A stretch of 64,000 nt of DNA from positions 1,586,001 through 1,650,000 of the forward strand of contig JADJRG010000013.1 of assembly GCA_016712315.1 (NCBI GenBank). Direction: 5' to 3'. The stretch is from Nannocystis sp. (GTDB lineage: Bacteria; Myxococcota_A; Polyangia; Nannocystales; Nannocystaceae). The position numbers and the translations under genes are program-made. Under the pieces are notes generated by a model, which was not told the DNA's origin, did not search any database, and was given only the letters and a program-made list of their open reading frames with translations. Positions 37,712 through 46,870 of this stretch are shown piece by piece (the stretch's first letter is position 1; each line of letters starts with the position of its first letter).

Positions 37712-40698
37712 GCCTCAGCCTCCACCTCGTCGGCGCCGCCGAAGACGCGGGTCTGGCAGATGTTCGCGAAGTCGTCCTGGAAGTGGCCGGGGTAGGCGTC
37801 GGCCATCTCGAAGCGGCCGGCGCGGATCCGGCGGACGACCTCGCGCGCGACCTCGATCCCATCATCGAGCTCGGCCGGGTTCCAGCGGGCGACGTGGAGC
37901 GCCGCGTCCTCTGGCTTCTTGGGCAGGTTCATGTAGGCCAGGCGCACCTCGCCGGTGACGCCGTGCTGGGCGGCGAGGTGGCGGTAGAGGGGGAGCTGGA
38001 GGTCGTCCCAGTTGCGCTCGCCGCCGCGCGCGCCGGAGCGGTGGGTCTTCTCCGGGATCTTCCCCGACTCGGAGGTCTTGTAGTCGATGATCATCCACGA
38101 GCCGTCGCGCTCGCTGCGGTCGATCCGGTCGATCTGGCCCTTGATCGGCATGTCCTCCTGGCCAGGTATTTTGAGACAAGTCCCTTCGGGCAGGGTGAAC
38201 TCGCAGCGGTCGATGAGCCACCCGCCGGCGCGGTGGCGGGCTTGATGGATCGAGAAGGCGTGCAGGCGGTCGCGCAGGCGCGCGAGCTGGATGCGGATCG
38301 CCGGCAGCGGGCGGCGGCCGAAGAGCTTGACGCCGGCGCGGTCGAGGGCGTCGTCGAGGTAGGCGGCGATCCGCTCGGGGTCGCTGCTGCTGGCGATCTC
38401 GCGGTCCTCGCCGAAGCCTTGGAGCACCTCGTGGGTGATGTTGCCGAATTGCAGCGCGTCGAGCTCGACGGCGCCGTCCTCGATCGCCCGCAGCTTCTTG
38501 ATGTATTTGAGCCAGTAGCGGTACGGGCAGCGCAGGTACCAGCTAAATTCCGTCACCGACATCGACTCGATCCGCGGCGCCTCGCTCGCCGGCGGCACGC
38601 GGAAGCGGGAGACGGAGCCGGCCGGCGGGGCGCCGCGAGGAAGCGCCCAGCGGCGCGCGCGCTCGTGATCGCAGAGGCGGATGATCCGCGCGGGGAGCTG
38701 CTCGCGCTCGCCGGCGAGGAGGAGGCGGCTCGGGGTGAGCGGCTCGCCGTCGGCGCTGGCGCGACCAGCGACGAGGGTGATCCGCTCGCGGCTCTTGCGG
38801 ATCGCCTCGAGCAGGTAGGCGTCGCGGGCGTAGCGGCGCTGGTTGGAGAGGATGCCGAGGTGCGCGCGCAGTGCGTCGGGCAAGAAGGCGTCGCCGACGA
38901 CCGCCTGCGGGACCGCGCCGTCGTTGACGCCGGCGATCACCAGCGCCGCGGAGGGATCGAGGTGGAGCTCGAGCCAGCCGAGCATCTCGATCTGGCCGCT
39001 GCGCGGGTCGTCGGTGATCCGCAGCCCCGCCGCCTGCGCGAGCGCGAGGCGCACCGCGGTCACGCCGTCGACCTCCGGCTGCAGCTCGACGGCGGCGGTG
39101 GTGAAGCCGCCGAGCGCCCGCGCGATCTCGAGGCACGCAGCGGCGGCGCGGGCCTCGGAGACCCTCGAGGTCGCGGTCTCGATGTCGCCATAGGCGCGGC
39201 GCAGGACCTCGAGGATCGGCTCGAACCACTCGACGAGCGGCCGGCGCGCGCCGCCCAACGGCGCGAAGAGGCGGCTGATCGCCTCGTGCAGGAGCTGGAG
39301 CTTGCGCTGGCGATCCGGCGGGCCGAGCCAGGGGCCGCCGACGCCCTCGCTGAGGTGCTCTGCGTGGTAACGGTCGAGGAGCGTGAGCCACTCCTCGCGG
39401 CGCGGCGCGGCCGCTGCGGCGCTGTCTGTGTCCTCGTCGCCGGGCGGCGGAGCCGCGTCGCTAGGCCGCGGCGGGTCGGCTTCGTCGGCGAGGTGCGGCG
39501 GGCCGTCGCTGAGGGTCGCGACGGCGTGGTCGACGTGCGGCGTCTGCTGCTCGCGTCGCTCTAGCTCCAGCCGCGCGGCGTCGGCGGCGAGCGCGTCGGC
39601 GGTCTGACTGTGCACCCACGCCTCGACGTCAGGGTGGCGGAGCAGGGCCGCGTAGCTGCCATAGCGAGGGTCGCGTAGCCACTCGACGCCGGCGGCGAGC
39701 AGCCGGAACGGGCGGCTCTGGAAGACCGCTTGGCCGCGGGGATCGTGGACGATCAGGTCCGCCCACTCGCCCGCCTGCGCCATCGCCTCGGCGAGCCCTT
39801 CGTCGCCGAGGCCGATCGAGATCTGCTCGGGCGAGTAGCGGCCCGCGAAGTCGGCGATCGTCTCGATGACGGCCTGCGCTTGATCAGCGGGGCGCTCGCA
39901 GATGACGATCTCGTGGTCCTCGATGGTGATCCGGCGCTCTCGCCAGAAGGACAGGTCGACGCAGCCGTGGTCGTCGAAGCCCGCGGCGAGCTGCTCCGGC
40001 GCGTGGATCAGGGCGAACGCGCGGTCGCCGTAGGCGGCGAGCGCGTGGCGTTGTACGGCGGCGAGCTCGACGACGCCGATGGTCACCAGCTCCTCGCGCG
40101 GGTCGAGCTCGATCGACGTGAGCGCCTGATGGCGGCGCTCGTGCGGGTCGACGCGGCCGCTGCGGAGCAGGCGCTCGCGGTAGCGCTTGCCGAGCGAGCC
40201 CAGCGCTTGCCAACGGGCCACCTCGCGCTCCATACCGAGGCGCAGCGCGGCCCTGGCGACGTCGGTGAAGCCGATCATCTCGGCGGCGAGCTCCGACGCG
40301 ATCGCGCTGAGCTTGAGCGCGAGCTCGTGCCAGGCCGGCCAGTCGTGGTAGTCGGGCGGGCGCGGGAGGATCGCCGCGACTTGGGCGGTGCTCGACTCGC
40401 GAAGCACGTGCATCCACGCGAGCGAGCACTCGAGCTCGCTCGCCGTGCGCGCGCTCGGCGGCATGATCACGTCGAGCATCGCGCCGGGCGTCAAGACTTG
40501 CGGCGGGATCAAGCGCAGGCCGCCGCGCTTGGCCTGCGCGATCAAGGCGCGTAACAAGAGGCGACCCGCGCGCGCGCCGGGCAACACGCACTTGACGTGG
40601 CGCAGGTCCAGCCGGCCGTCCGCGGCGTAGCGCTCAGCCAGCCACGCGGCCGCGGCCGGGAGCATCGGCGTGTGCCAGTCGAGCCATCGACGTTGCAT
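37708..40698 (-). CDS. addB: AddB-like helicase-nuclease subunit
   Basis: A 996-residue AddB-type protein lacking a Walker A motif, consistent with the inactive helicase fold of AddB. The C-terminal PD-(D/E)xK nuclease is intact: KGQIDRIDRS (about residue 853) and WMIIDYKTSESGK (about 868), then DDLQLPLYRHLAA. The first iron-sulfur Cys is present (YLRCPYRYWLKYI), but the C-terminal triple-Cys cluster of Bacillus AddB is not: only one Cys (FANICQTRVF) is seen. ATG 40698. It precedes addA with a 4-base overlap; the two make a repair operon. Confidence 0.85.
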   Translation of the reverse strand: MQRRWLDWHTPMLPAAAAWLAERYAADGRLDLRHVKCVLPGARAGRLLLRALIAQAKRGGLRLIPPQVLTPGAMLDVIMPPSARTASELECSLAWMHVLRESSTAQVAAILPRPPDYHDWPAWHELALKLSAIASELAAEMIGFTDVARAALRLGMEREVARWQALGSLGKRYRERLLRSGRVDPHERRHQALTSIELDPREELVTIGVVELAAVQRHALAAYGDRAFALIHAPEQLAAGFDDHGCVDLSFWRERRITIEDHEIVICERPADQAQAVIETIADFAGRYSPEQISIGLGDEGLAEAMAQAGEWADLIVHDPRGQAVFQSRPFRLLAAGVEWLRDPRYGSYAALLRHPDVEAWVHSQTADALAADAARLELERREQQTPHVDHAVATLSDGPPHLADEADPPRPSDAAPPPGDEDTDSAAAAAPRREEWLTLLDRYHAEHLSEGVGGPWLGPPDRQRKLQLLHEAISRLFAPLGGARRPLVEWFEPILEVLRRAYGDIETATSRVSEARAAAACLEIARALGGFTTAAVELQPEVDGVTAVRLALAQAAGLRITDDPRSGQIEMLGWLELHLDPSAALVIAGVNDGAVPQAVVGDAFLPDALRAHLGILSNQRRYARDAYLLEAIRKSRERITLVAGRASADGEPLTPSRLLLAGEREQLPARIIRLCDHERARRWALPRGAPPAGSVSRFRVPPASEAPRIESMSVTEFSWYLRCPYRYWLKYIKKLRAIEDGAVELDALQFGNITHEVLQGFGEDREIASSSDPERIAAYLDDALDRAGVKLFGRRPLPAIRIQLARLRDRLHAFSIHQARHRAGGWLIDRCEFTLPEGTCLKIPGQEDMPIKGQIDRIDRSERDGSWMIIDYKTSESGKIPEKTHRSGARGGERNWDDLQLPLYRHLAAQHGVTGEVRLAYMNLPKKPEDAALHVARWNPAELDDGIEVAREVVRRIRAGRFEMADAYPGHFQDDFANICQTRVFGGADEVEAEA

Positions 40699-40906
40699 CT
40701 GCCTCTGTTGCCTCGATCGAGCGCCGCGAAATCGCCCTAGAGGTACGGAACGCTAGGAGATCGCGGCGGCGCGCGCAAGGCCCCAGCGCGAATTCTAGCC
40801 GCCGACGCGCGCTTTGGTCATCGGCGGCGAACGTGCTGCGGGGGCGCTTGTGCAGCAAGCGGCCTGCTTGCGCGGGCGGCGCGTCCTCGCCGACAATCGC
40901 GCCATC

Positions 40907-41218
40907 GTGACGATCGAAGACAAGCGCCTCTATTGCGAGATCATCGCGCAGCTCCTCCTCATCGACGGATCCGTCACCGACGACGAGCGCGCCTTCCTCG
41001 ACGGCGTGTTCCATCGCCTCGGCCTCGGGGTCGCCGATCGGGTCGCCGTCTACAACAACGTCAACGTCGACGATCGGATCGAGGAGAAGGTCGCGCGCCT
41101 CAGCGCCGACGTGCGAGCGGCGTTGACCCGCGAGCTCGAGGGCGCCGCGGGGCTCGACTTCGACGTGTCGCCGGGCGAGCGTGACCTGATCGCTCGGGTC
41201 AAAGAGGCGATGGGCTAG
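40907..41218 (+). CDS. TerB-like protein, short
   Basis: A 103-residue helical protein. GTG 40907 (MTIEDKRLYCEII) is chosen because the frame upstream is out of character. The motif LLLIDGSVTDDERAFLDGVF is the acidic metal-binding-type helix-loop of TerB/DjlA-like domains; a second Asp-rich loop is VNVDDRIEEK. It is divergent from addB with a gap of about 210 bases that shows no other gene and convergent with the RlmI-like gene. It is the second TerB-like protein in the window; the two differ in sequence. Confidence 0.7.
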   Translation: MTIEDKRLYCEIIAQLLLIDGSVTDDERAFLDGVFHRLGLGVADRVAVYNNVNVDDRIEEKVARLSADVRAALTRELEGAAGLDFDVSPGERDLIARVKEAMG

Positions 41219-41228
41219 CCTGCGCCGT

Positions 41229-42425
41229 CTAGTCGACGGACAGCAGCGCGAGCTTTAAATAGCGGCCTTCGGGGAAGTGTAGGGGGCTCGGGTGGTCGGG
41301 GGCGTCGCTGCGCAGCTCGAGGATGCGCAGGGGGCGGCGTTCGGCGGCGGCGGCGTCGCGGAGGGTCTGGAGGAAGTGCTCCATCGTCACGTGGCTCGAG
41401 CAAGAGGCGGCGGCGAGCAGGCCGCCCGGCGCGACTTGGCGCAGCGCGAGGCCGTGCAGGCGCGTGTACGCGCGCAGCGCCTTGGCGAGCGCTTGCTTGC
41501 GCGGGGCGAACGAGGGCGGGTCGCAGATCACCAGGTCGAAGGCGCGGCGCTCGCTCGCGCAACGCTCCAGGTATGAAAAGACGTCCTCGATGACGAAGTC
41601 GTGGCGCGCGGGGTCGAGTCCGCTGGCGAGGAAGCTCTCGTGGGCGCTGGCGATCGCGCCCGCGGCCACGTCGACGCTGGTGACCCGCGACGCGCCGCCG
41701 AGCGCGGCGGCGACCGAGAAGCCGCCGGTGTAGCTAAAGAGGTTGAGGACCTCGCGGCCGGCGGCGTAGCGGCGGATCAGCGCGCGGTTCTCCCGCTGGT
41801 CGAGGAAGAGCCCGGTCTTCTGGCCGCGCAGGATCGAGACGCTGAGGCGCATGCCGTGCTCGCGGATCACCAGCGGATCCGGCGGCTCTCGCCCAAAGAG
41901 CGTCCGCGGCTGCGCCTCGGGCCCGAGCTCGGGCGCGCCGCTGCGGCGCTCGCCCGCGACCCCCTTTAAGAAAATTCCGCGCGGCTGGAGGGCGGCCTCG
42001 AGCGAGGCGCAGAGATCACCGAGGTGGGGCAACCACGCGGGGGTGTCGAGCTTGATCACGAGGAAGCCGGCGTACACGTCGACGACGAGGCCGGGCAGGC
42101 GGTCACCTTCCCCATGGACCAGGCGGAAGGCGTCGGTGTCCCGTTGATCGACGGCGACCCGCCGCAGCGCGAGCGCCTCGCCGATCCGCGCGCGCCACAG
42201 CGCTGGGCCGGGGCGCTGCTCAGGGCGAGTGCTGAGCACGCGCAGGGCGATCGCGGAGCTGGCGTCGTAGAGGGCGGCGCCGAGGGGGTGGCGTGAGGGG
42301 GTCTGGAGGGCGACGATGTCGCCTGTGCGCGCGCCGTCGATCGCGGGGATCGCGTCCGCGTAGATCCACGGGTGGCCCGCGAGGATGTGGCCGATGAGGC
42401 GCTCAGGGATCCGAACGGTCGCCAT
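41229..42425 (-). CDS. rlmI: RlmI-type 23S rRNA m5C methyltransferase
   Basis: A 398-residue SAM-dependent methyltransferase of the RlmI/RlmK family. An N-terminal PUA-like RNA-binding domain (VRIPERLIGHILAGHPWIYA ...) is followed by an EEHEI-type central domain and a Rossmann fold. Signatures: LRGQKTGLFLDQREN, VLNLFSYTGGFSVAAA (motif I), DLVICDPPSFAPRK (motif IV) and AAASCSSHVT, whose Cys is the expected catalytic residue. RlmI methylates C1962 of 23S rRNA in E. coli. It is followed after 10 bases by the convergent TerB-like gene and preceded by the SAM methyltransferase on the same strand with a 37-base gap. Confidence 0.9.
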   Translation of the reverse strand: MATVRIPERLIGHILAGHPWIYADAIPAIDGARTGDIVALQTPSRHPLGAALYDASSAIALRVLSTRPEQRPGPALWRARIGEALALRRVAVDQRDTDAFRLVHGEGDRLPGLVVDVYAGFLVIKLDTPAWLPHLGDLCASLEAALQPRGIFLKGVAGERRSGAPELGPEAQPRTLFGREPPDPLVIREHGMRLSVSILRGQKTGLFLDQRENRALIRRYAAGREVLNLFSYTGGFSVAAALGGASRVTSVDVAAGAIASAHESFLASGLDPARHDFVIEDVFSYLERCASERRAFDLVICDPPSFAPRKQALAKALRAYTRLHGLALRQVAPGGLLAAASCSSHVTMEHFLQTLRDAAAAERRPLRILELRSDAPDHPSPLHFPEGRYLKLALLSVD

Positions 42426-42462
42426 CGTGGCCCCTTAATCACAATCAACAGGAGAAGACAAA

Positions 42463-43149
42463 TCAGGCGCTCGCGCGGCGGCGCAAGGTCCAGAGGAAGT
42501 CGTGGACCTGACGCTGGCCGGCGGGGTCGGTGTGCTCGACGACCTCGAAGTCGCGGCTGGTGAGCTCGCGGATCTCTTCGACGCCATGGTAACGAATCGT
42601 CCGAAAATTGTTTGGCAAGTGCAGGTCGCGGCCGTTGCGGCGCGCGTCGTACTGCACTTGAAAGCGGAACAGACCGCCGAGCTTCAACACTCGGCCGGCC
42701 TCCGCGAGGTAGCGGCGAAAGATCGCGCTGGGCAGGTGTTGGAGGACTAGGGCCGAGTAGACGAGATCAAAGGTCGCGTCGGGGAAGAGGTCGAGGGAGC
42801 GGCCGTCGCTGCGCAGGAGGATGACGTTGGCGTGCTCGCGGAGGCGGGCCTGCGCGAGGCGGATCATCTCGGCGGAGACGTCGACGCCGAAGAGGCGGAG
42901 CTGCGGGCGGGCAGGGGCGAGGTGTCCCAGGATCCGGCCGGCGCCGCAGCCGATCTCGAGGGCGCAGCCGGTCGCGGGCAGCGCGGCGAGCGCTGCGCCG
43001 AAGAGCAGCTCCGCGGTGGCCGCGCCGGAGCGCTCAAACTCCTCCTCCGTGCGCGAGTGCGAGATATGCCAGCGATGGTCGCTGCGGGCCTGAACATCCC
43101 AATATCTGCGGTTTCGGTGGCGACCGACCAGGGCGCTGAGGATCCCCAT
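42463..43149 (-). CDS. Class I SAM-dependent methyltransferase
   Basis: A 228-residue protein with a Rossmann methyltransferase core: motif I LEIGCGAGRILGHL, acidic end of strand 2 LRLFGVDVSAEMIR, then DATFDLVYSALVLQHLPS and RVLKLGGLFRFQV. The substrate is unknown. ATG 43149 has GAGGA about 9 bases upstream; an in-frame TTG at 43185 would add 12 residues. Both the ribosome-binding site and ATG 43149 lie within a perfect inverted repeat (43136-43164), which should fold in the mRNA and restrict initiation. Confidence 0.82.
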   Translation of the reverse strand: MGILSALVGRHRNRRYWDVQARSDHRWHISHSRTEEEFERSGAATAELLFGAALAALPATGCALEIGCGAGRILGHLAPARPQLRLFGVDVSAEMIRLAQARLREHANVILLRSDGRSLDLFPDATFDLVYSALVLQHLPSAIFRRYLAEAGRVLKLGGLFRFQVQYDARRNGRDLHLPNNFRTIRYHGVEEIRELTSRDFEVVEHTDPAGQRQVHDFLWTLRRRASA

Positions 43150-43164
43150 CGCGGGGATCCTCAG
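43136..43164 (-). promoter_or_regulatory. Perfect 12-bp hairpin covering Shine-Dalgarno and start codon
   Basis: The arms CTGAGGATCCCC and GGGGATCCTCAG are perfectly complementary with a 5-base loop. On the mRNA of the methyltransferase gene, the GAGGA ribosome-binding site is in the 5' arm and the ATG (43147-43149) begins in the loop, with its G starting the 3' arm. There is no U tract, so it is not a terminator of the upstream DUF5995 gene. Confidence 0.7.
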
Positions 43165-43198
43165 TGAAAACGCGCGCGAGGGCAAGCGTGATGACGGC

Positions 43199-43978
43199 CT
43201 AGATCTGCCGCAAGGCGTCGATCACCTCCCGCGGGCGCCGCCGCTCGACCCACCGCAGCGGCGCGGTCGCGGCGCGGCTGACGCGGTCGCCGACCACGAG
43301 CTCGCCGAGGCGGGCGACGCGGCGGTCGAGCGCGTCGATCGACGCGGCGCGCTGATCACCGGTCTTATCAGCCAGGTTGGTCGCGCTCTCCCAGGCGGCG
43401 CGGCGGGCGGCGCGGATGCTCCAGTCGATCGCCTCGCGGTCGCGATCGCCGGCGAGGCGGCCGGCGATCCGCAGCGCCGGCGAGGTCACGCCGAGGGCGA
43501 GCTCGACGCGGTCGATCATGCGGGCGAGCAGCTCGTTCACCCGGTCGAAGTCGCCGCGCAGCCCGGCGATCGCCGGCCCCGGCGCGACCTCAGCGGCGGC
43601 GACGCCGAGGTCGAGGTTGATGTGCGCGTTCATTCCGAGGAGGACGTGCTGCACGACCAAGAGCTCGTGGTCGCGGTCGGCCTCAAAGGAGCAGGACCAG
43701 CTCGCGGGGACCGCCCTGCCGTCGACGAAGGCGCTGAAGGCGTCGAGGTAGCGCAGCGCGAAGATCACGTCGAAGCGGGCGAGCCGGGGGCCATCCTCGA
43801 ACTCTCCCGCCGTGATCCCTGCCTTCACCGCGCGGGTGGTCGAGAGATAGACCTGACAGAAAAAGCCGAGTCGAGACTCGGCGCGCCATGACCAGTCGAC
43901 GATCGCCTCGAGGGCGGCGATCACCCCGTCGATGTCGCTCGGTCGCGCGCTGCCGGTGAAGCGTGGCGGAGTGGACAT
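43199..43978 (-). CDS. DUF5995 family protein
   Basis: A 259-residue protein matching DUF5995: SRLGFFCQVYLSTTRAVKAG, RLARFDVIFALRYLDAF, PASWSCSFEA and the hallmark VVQHVLLGMNAHINLDLGVA. The family is helical, widespread in actinobacteria and myxobacteria, and has no tested function; the His/Asn/Asp-rich core suggests metal binding. It is the first gene of a probable minus-strand run with the methyltransferase at 42463 (49-base gap). Confidence 0.8.
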   Translation of the reverse strand: MSTPPRFTGSARPSDIDGVIAALEAIVDWSWRAESRLGFFCQVYLSTTRAVKAGITAGEFEDGPRLARFDVIFALRYLDAFSAFVDGRAVPASWSCSFEADRDHELLVVQHVLLGMNAHINLDLGVAAAEVAPGPAIAGLRGDFDRVNELLARMIDRVELALGVTSPALRIAGRLAGDRDREAIDWSIRAARRAAWESATNLADKTGDQRAASIDALDRRVARLGELVVGDRVSRAATAPLRWVERRRPREVIDALRQI

Positions 43979-44070
43979 GGCCGGATGTTCATCCGATCCG
44001 CCGCAAAGATCGAGGGCCCGAGGGGCGCGCGCTGGCGCCCCAGGGCCCTCCGGCGTCCATCCTCGAGCGC

Positions 44071-44793
44071 TCAGGTGCGGCGGCGACGCAGCCCGAGGCC
44101 GCCGATGCCCAGCAAGATGAGCGCGCCGCTCCAGCCGTCTTGGGCGTCGAGGTCGACCGAGCAGCCCTTCTTCGGCTCGACCGGAGGAGGCGCCTCGCTG
44201 GTCGGCGCCGCGGGCTTGGTGTCCCCCTCATCACCTTCATCGCCGAGCGAGTCGGCCTCGTCCTGCTCGGCGGCGTCCTCCTCGTCCTCGGCGGCCTTCG
44301 GGGGGGCCTTACCGCTCTTGATCAGCTTGATCTTGCCGCGCGCGAGCTCGAGGTCCTTGCCCTTGGCGTTCACCTGCACGGCCTTGACCGTGTAGGTGCG
44401 CTCTTTATTAAAGCCGATCCGCCCGGGGAGCTCGATCTCGACCGAGATCTGCTTCTCGCCGCCGTAGTCGCCGACCTCGTGGCGGAGCACGACCGAGTTC
44501 TGGCCGGCGACCTCTTGGAAGAACTCGAAGTAGAGCGGCCCGGCGGCGCCGTTGTCGAGCTTCGCCCAGACGTGCGCGACCCACAGATCCTCGCCGGGCA
44601 CGTTGTCGAGCGCCTCGACCGCGGCCTTGCGGCCCTCAGCGGTGAGCTTGCCGTCCGCCTCGACGGCGAGCGGCTCCTGGCCGAACTTGATCTCTCCGGC
44701 GATCGCGCTGGCGCTGGTGAGCAAGGCCGCCGCGAAGACGGCGGCGGAGAAGGTGCGGCGGAGTGGCTGTTGATGGATCAGCGTGTTCTTCAT
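44071..44793 (-). CDS. MYXO-CTERM surface-anchored protein
   Basis: A 240-residue exported protein. ATG 44793 starts a signal peptide (RRTFSAAVFAAALLTSASAIAG). The mature domain (about 28-165) is beta-rich and unrecognised, followed by an acidic/Pro-rich linker (EDEEDAAEQDEADSLGDEG). The C-terminus has the three parts of a MYXO-CTERM sorting tail: Cys in KKGCSVDL, the helix WSGALILLGIGGLGL and RRRRT. Such tails are processed by myxosortases, CPBP-family proteases, and the protein is moved to the outer surface. A CPBP protease gene is at 48386-49210. The 243-base gap upstream to metF shows no gene. Confidence 0.85.
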   Translation of the reverse strand: MKNTLIHQQPLRRTFSAAVFAAALLTSASAIAGEIKFGQEPLAVEADGKLTAEGRKAAVEALDNVPGEDLWVAHVWAKLDNGAAGPLYFEFFQEVAGQNSVVLRHEVGDYGGEKQISVEIELPGRIGFNKERTYTVKAVQVNAKGKDLELARGKIKLIKSGKAPPKAAEDEEDAAEQDEADSLGDEGDEGDTKPAAPTSEAPPPVEPKKGCSVDLDAQDGWSGALILLGIGGLGLRRRRT

Positions 44794-45036
44794 GGCGTGA
44801 GGGTCTTCCAAGGGGTGTGGTGAATTGGCGTCGGGGTCTTGGCCCCTGGTGGGAGGACCTTGGCTTCGGGCCAGGCTGTTCGACACCTGTCGAGACGCAC
44901 GAGCCGGAGTTTCGGTGGAGAGGTTGTCTGTTGTGGCGAGTTCGCCGCTGCGCCCGCCCTCGCGGGCCTGTGACGCCGCCGCAGCATAACACCCGGCGCA
45001 GGTGCGTGGGCCGGTCAAGGGCGTGCGGCGGCGCGC

Positions 45037-45951
45037 TCAGGCGCTCGTGGTGCGCGCGAGGCGGAGGATCTCGTAGATCGCGCGGGTCGCTGGCGATCGG
45101 TTCAAGGTGTAAAAATGGATCCCCGGCGCGCCCGGCGGCCTGCGAACGAAGGGCTCGGCGCGGGCCGGCTCGAGCAGCTCCCGGCACTGATACGCGGCGT
45201 ACGTGACGCCCGCCCAGAAGACCTCCTGCGGGTCGTCAGCGACCGCGGCGAGGCGCCCGTGCAGCGCCTCCGGGAGGCGGGCGCCGCACAGCGCGGTGAA
45301 CCGCTCGATCTGCGAGACGTTGGTGACAGGCATGATGCCAGGGATGATCGGCGTCGTGATCCCGCGCGCTCGTGCCCGGGCGACGAAGCCCTCAAAGGCA
45401 GCGTTGTCGAAGAAGAGCTGGCTGATCAAGAAATCGACGCCAGCGTCGACCTTGCGCCTCAGGTGCTCGAGATCAGCCTCGGCGCTGGCGGCCTCCGGGT
45501 GGACCTCTGGATAACACGCGGCGCCGATCGAGAAGCCGCCGCGCTCGCGGATCAGCTCGACCAGGTCGCTCGCGTAGCGCAGCCCGCCTGGCGCCGGCTC
45601 GAAGGAGCGCTCACCCGCGGGCGGGTCGCCGCGCAGGGCGAGCACGTTGCAGATCCCGTGCTGCTCGAGGCGGTCGAGCACTCTTAGCAATTCGTCGCGG
45701 CTCGCGCCGACGCAGGTGAGGTGGGCGAGCGGCTCGATCCCGAGCTCGCGCTTGATCCTGCCGACCAGCTCGACGGTGCGCTCGCGGGCGCCGCCGCCGG
45801 CGCCATAGGTCACCGACACGAAGTCTGGCTCGAGGACCGCGAGGCTCTCGAGGCTGCGCCAAAGGACAGCTTCACCCTTCTCGGTGCGGGGCGGGAAGAG
45901 CTCGAAGGAGAAGACCGGCCGCTTGTGGGCGAGGCGCTCGCGGATCAACAT
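45037..45951 (-). CDS. metF: 5,10-methylenetetrahydrofolate reductase
   Basis: A 304-residue FAD enzyme reducing methylene-THF to methyl-THF for methionine synthesis. ATG 45951 is chosen because MetF proteins begin near FSFELFPPRTEKGEAVL; the open frame upstream is not typical. Family segments include VSVTYGAGG, LTCVGASRDEL, LALRGDPP, IGAACYPEVHPEA, LISQLFFDNAAFEGFV and TPIIPGIMPVTN. Same strand as the birA operon, 61 bases downstream of birA, so it may be part of it. Confidence 0.95.
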   Translation of the reverse strand: MLIRERLAHKRPVFSFELFPPRTEKGEAVLWRSLESLAVLEPDFVSVTYGAGGGARERTVELVGRIKRELGIEPLAHLTCVGASRDELLRVLDRLEQHGICNVLALRGDPPAGERSFEPAPGGLRYASDLVELIRERGGFSIGAACYPEVHPEAASAEADLEHLRRKVDAGVDFLISQLFFDNAAFEGFVARARARGITTPIIPGIMPVTNVSQIERFTALCGARLPEALHGRLAAVADDPQEVFWAGVTYAAYQCRELLEPARAEPFVRRPPGAPGIHFYTLNRSPATRAIYEILRLARTTSA

Positions 45952-46012
45952 CGCGCGGCCTTGAGTAGCAGAGCGCCGCGCGGTCGACCAGACGCGCCGC
46001 GGCGCGCGGCGA

Positions 46013-46870
46013 TCAGCGACGCGGCGGCGACGCGGCGGGCGCGAGCCACACATCGCCCGCCTCGACGCGAAGAGAAGGGCCACCCGCGGCCGGGCGCACA
46101 CGCAAGGCGCCGTCGTCGTCGAGGCCCTCGGCGATCGCCTCGTAGGGCTCGCCGTCGCCGCCGCGGAGCTGCACGACGCGCCCTCGCAGCGCGCAGTGTG
46201 CCTCGTAGCGGCCGCGCAGCGCGATGAAGCCGCCGCGTCCGTAGTCGACGAGGGCCGCCTCGACGCCGGCGAGCAGGTCGGCGAGCAGCGGGGCGCGACC
46301 GGTGACGACGGCGCCCTCGTCGACCAGGTTGGTGAATCGCCCGCGATCGAGGGGGAGCCCGTCCATGCGCAGATCCGCGCCGAAGGCCCCGCGCTCGCGG
46401 TAGACGTTGACGCCGACGCCGATCACCAGCGCCTCGGCCTGGCCGCCCTGCCAGCGCGCCTCGCAGAGGATCCCTGCGAGCTTGCGACCGCCGCAGAGCA
46501 GGTCGTTGGGCCACTTGAGCGTCGCCCGCGGGAGCCGCGGCCCCAGGGCCTCGCGCAGGCCGACGCCGACCGCTAAGCCGACCGCGCCCCACCCGCCCGC
46601 GTGACCGGCCAGCGCGGCGGGGCGGACGATCACGCTGAAGTACAGGCCCGAGCCGGGCGGCGACCACCAGGCGCGGCCGCGGCGGCCTCGACCGGCGCGC
46701 TGGGCGTCGGCGGTGACCAAGGCGCCGTGGGGCGCGCCCTCGCGGGCCCAGGCGAGCGCGCGGTCGTTGGTCGAGTCGATCTCCGAGTAGTGCTCATGGA
46801 CATGGCCGAAGGAGCCTGTCCTGAGGTGCAGCGCGAGCGCGGCGAGCTGATCGTCCGCGTCGGCGCTCAC
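46013..46870 (-). CDS. birA: Biotin-[acetyl-CoA-carboxylase] ligase, no DNA-binding domain
   Basis: A 285-residue biotin protein ligase. The biotinyl-AMP loop GRGRRGRAWWSPPGSGLYFS, LKWPNDLLCGGRKLAGIL and the GVGVNVY segment are conserved; a C-terminal SH3-like domain follows (RGRVVQLRGGDG). It lacks the N-terminal winged helix of E. coli BirA, so it ligates biotin without repressing. GTG start overlaps the nadC stop (GTGA), and this gene order after nadC is common. Confidence 0.93.
   Translation of the reverse strand: MSADADDQLAALALHLRTGSFGHVHEHYSEIDSTNDRALAWAREGAPHGALVTADAQRAGRGRRGRAWWSPPGSGLYFSVIVRPAALAGHAGGWGAVGLAVGVGLREALGPRLPRATLKWPNDLLCGGRKLAGILCEARWQGGQAEALVIGVGVNVYRERGAFGADLRMDGLPLDRGRFTNLVDEGAVVTGRAPLLADLLAGVEAALVDYGRGGFIALRGRYEAHCALRGRVVQLRGGDGEPYEAIAEGLDDDGALRVRPAAGGPSLRVEAGDVWLAPAASPPRR

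Noticed and set aside
35423..39564. Plus-strand frames of 512 and 593 codons over the addAB genes
   Set aside because: Both are antisense to genes with complete helicase and nuclease motifs; no domain is visible in them.
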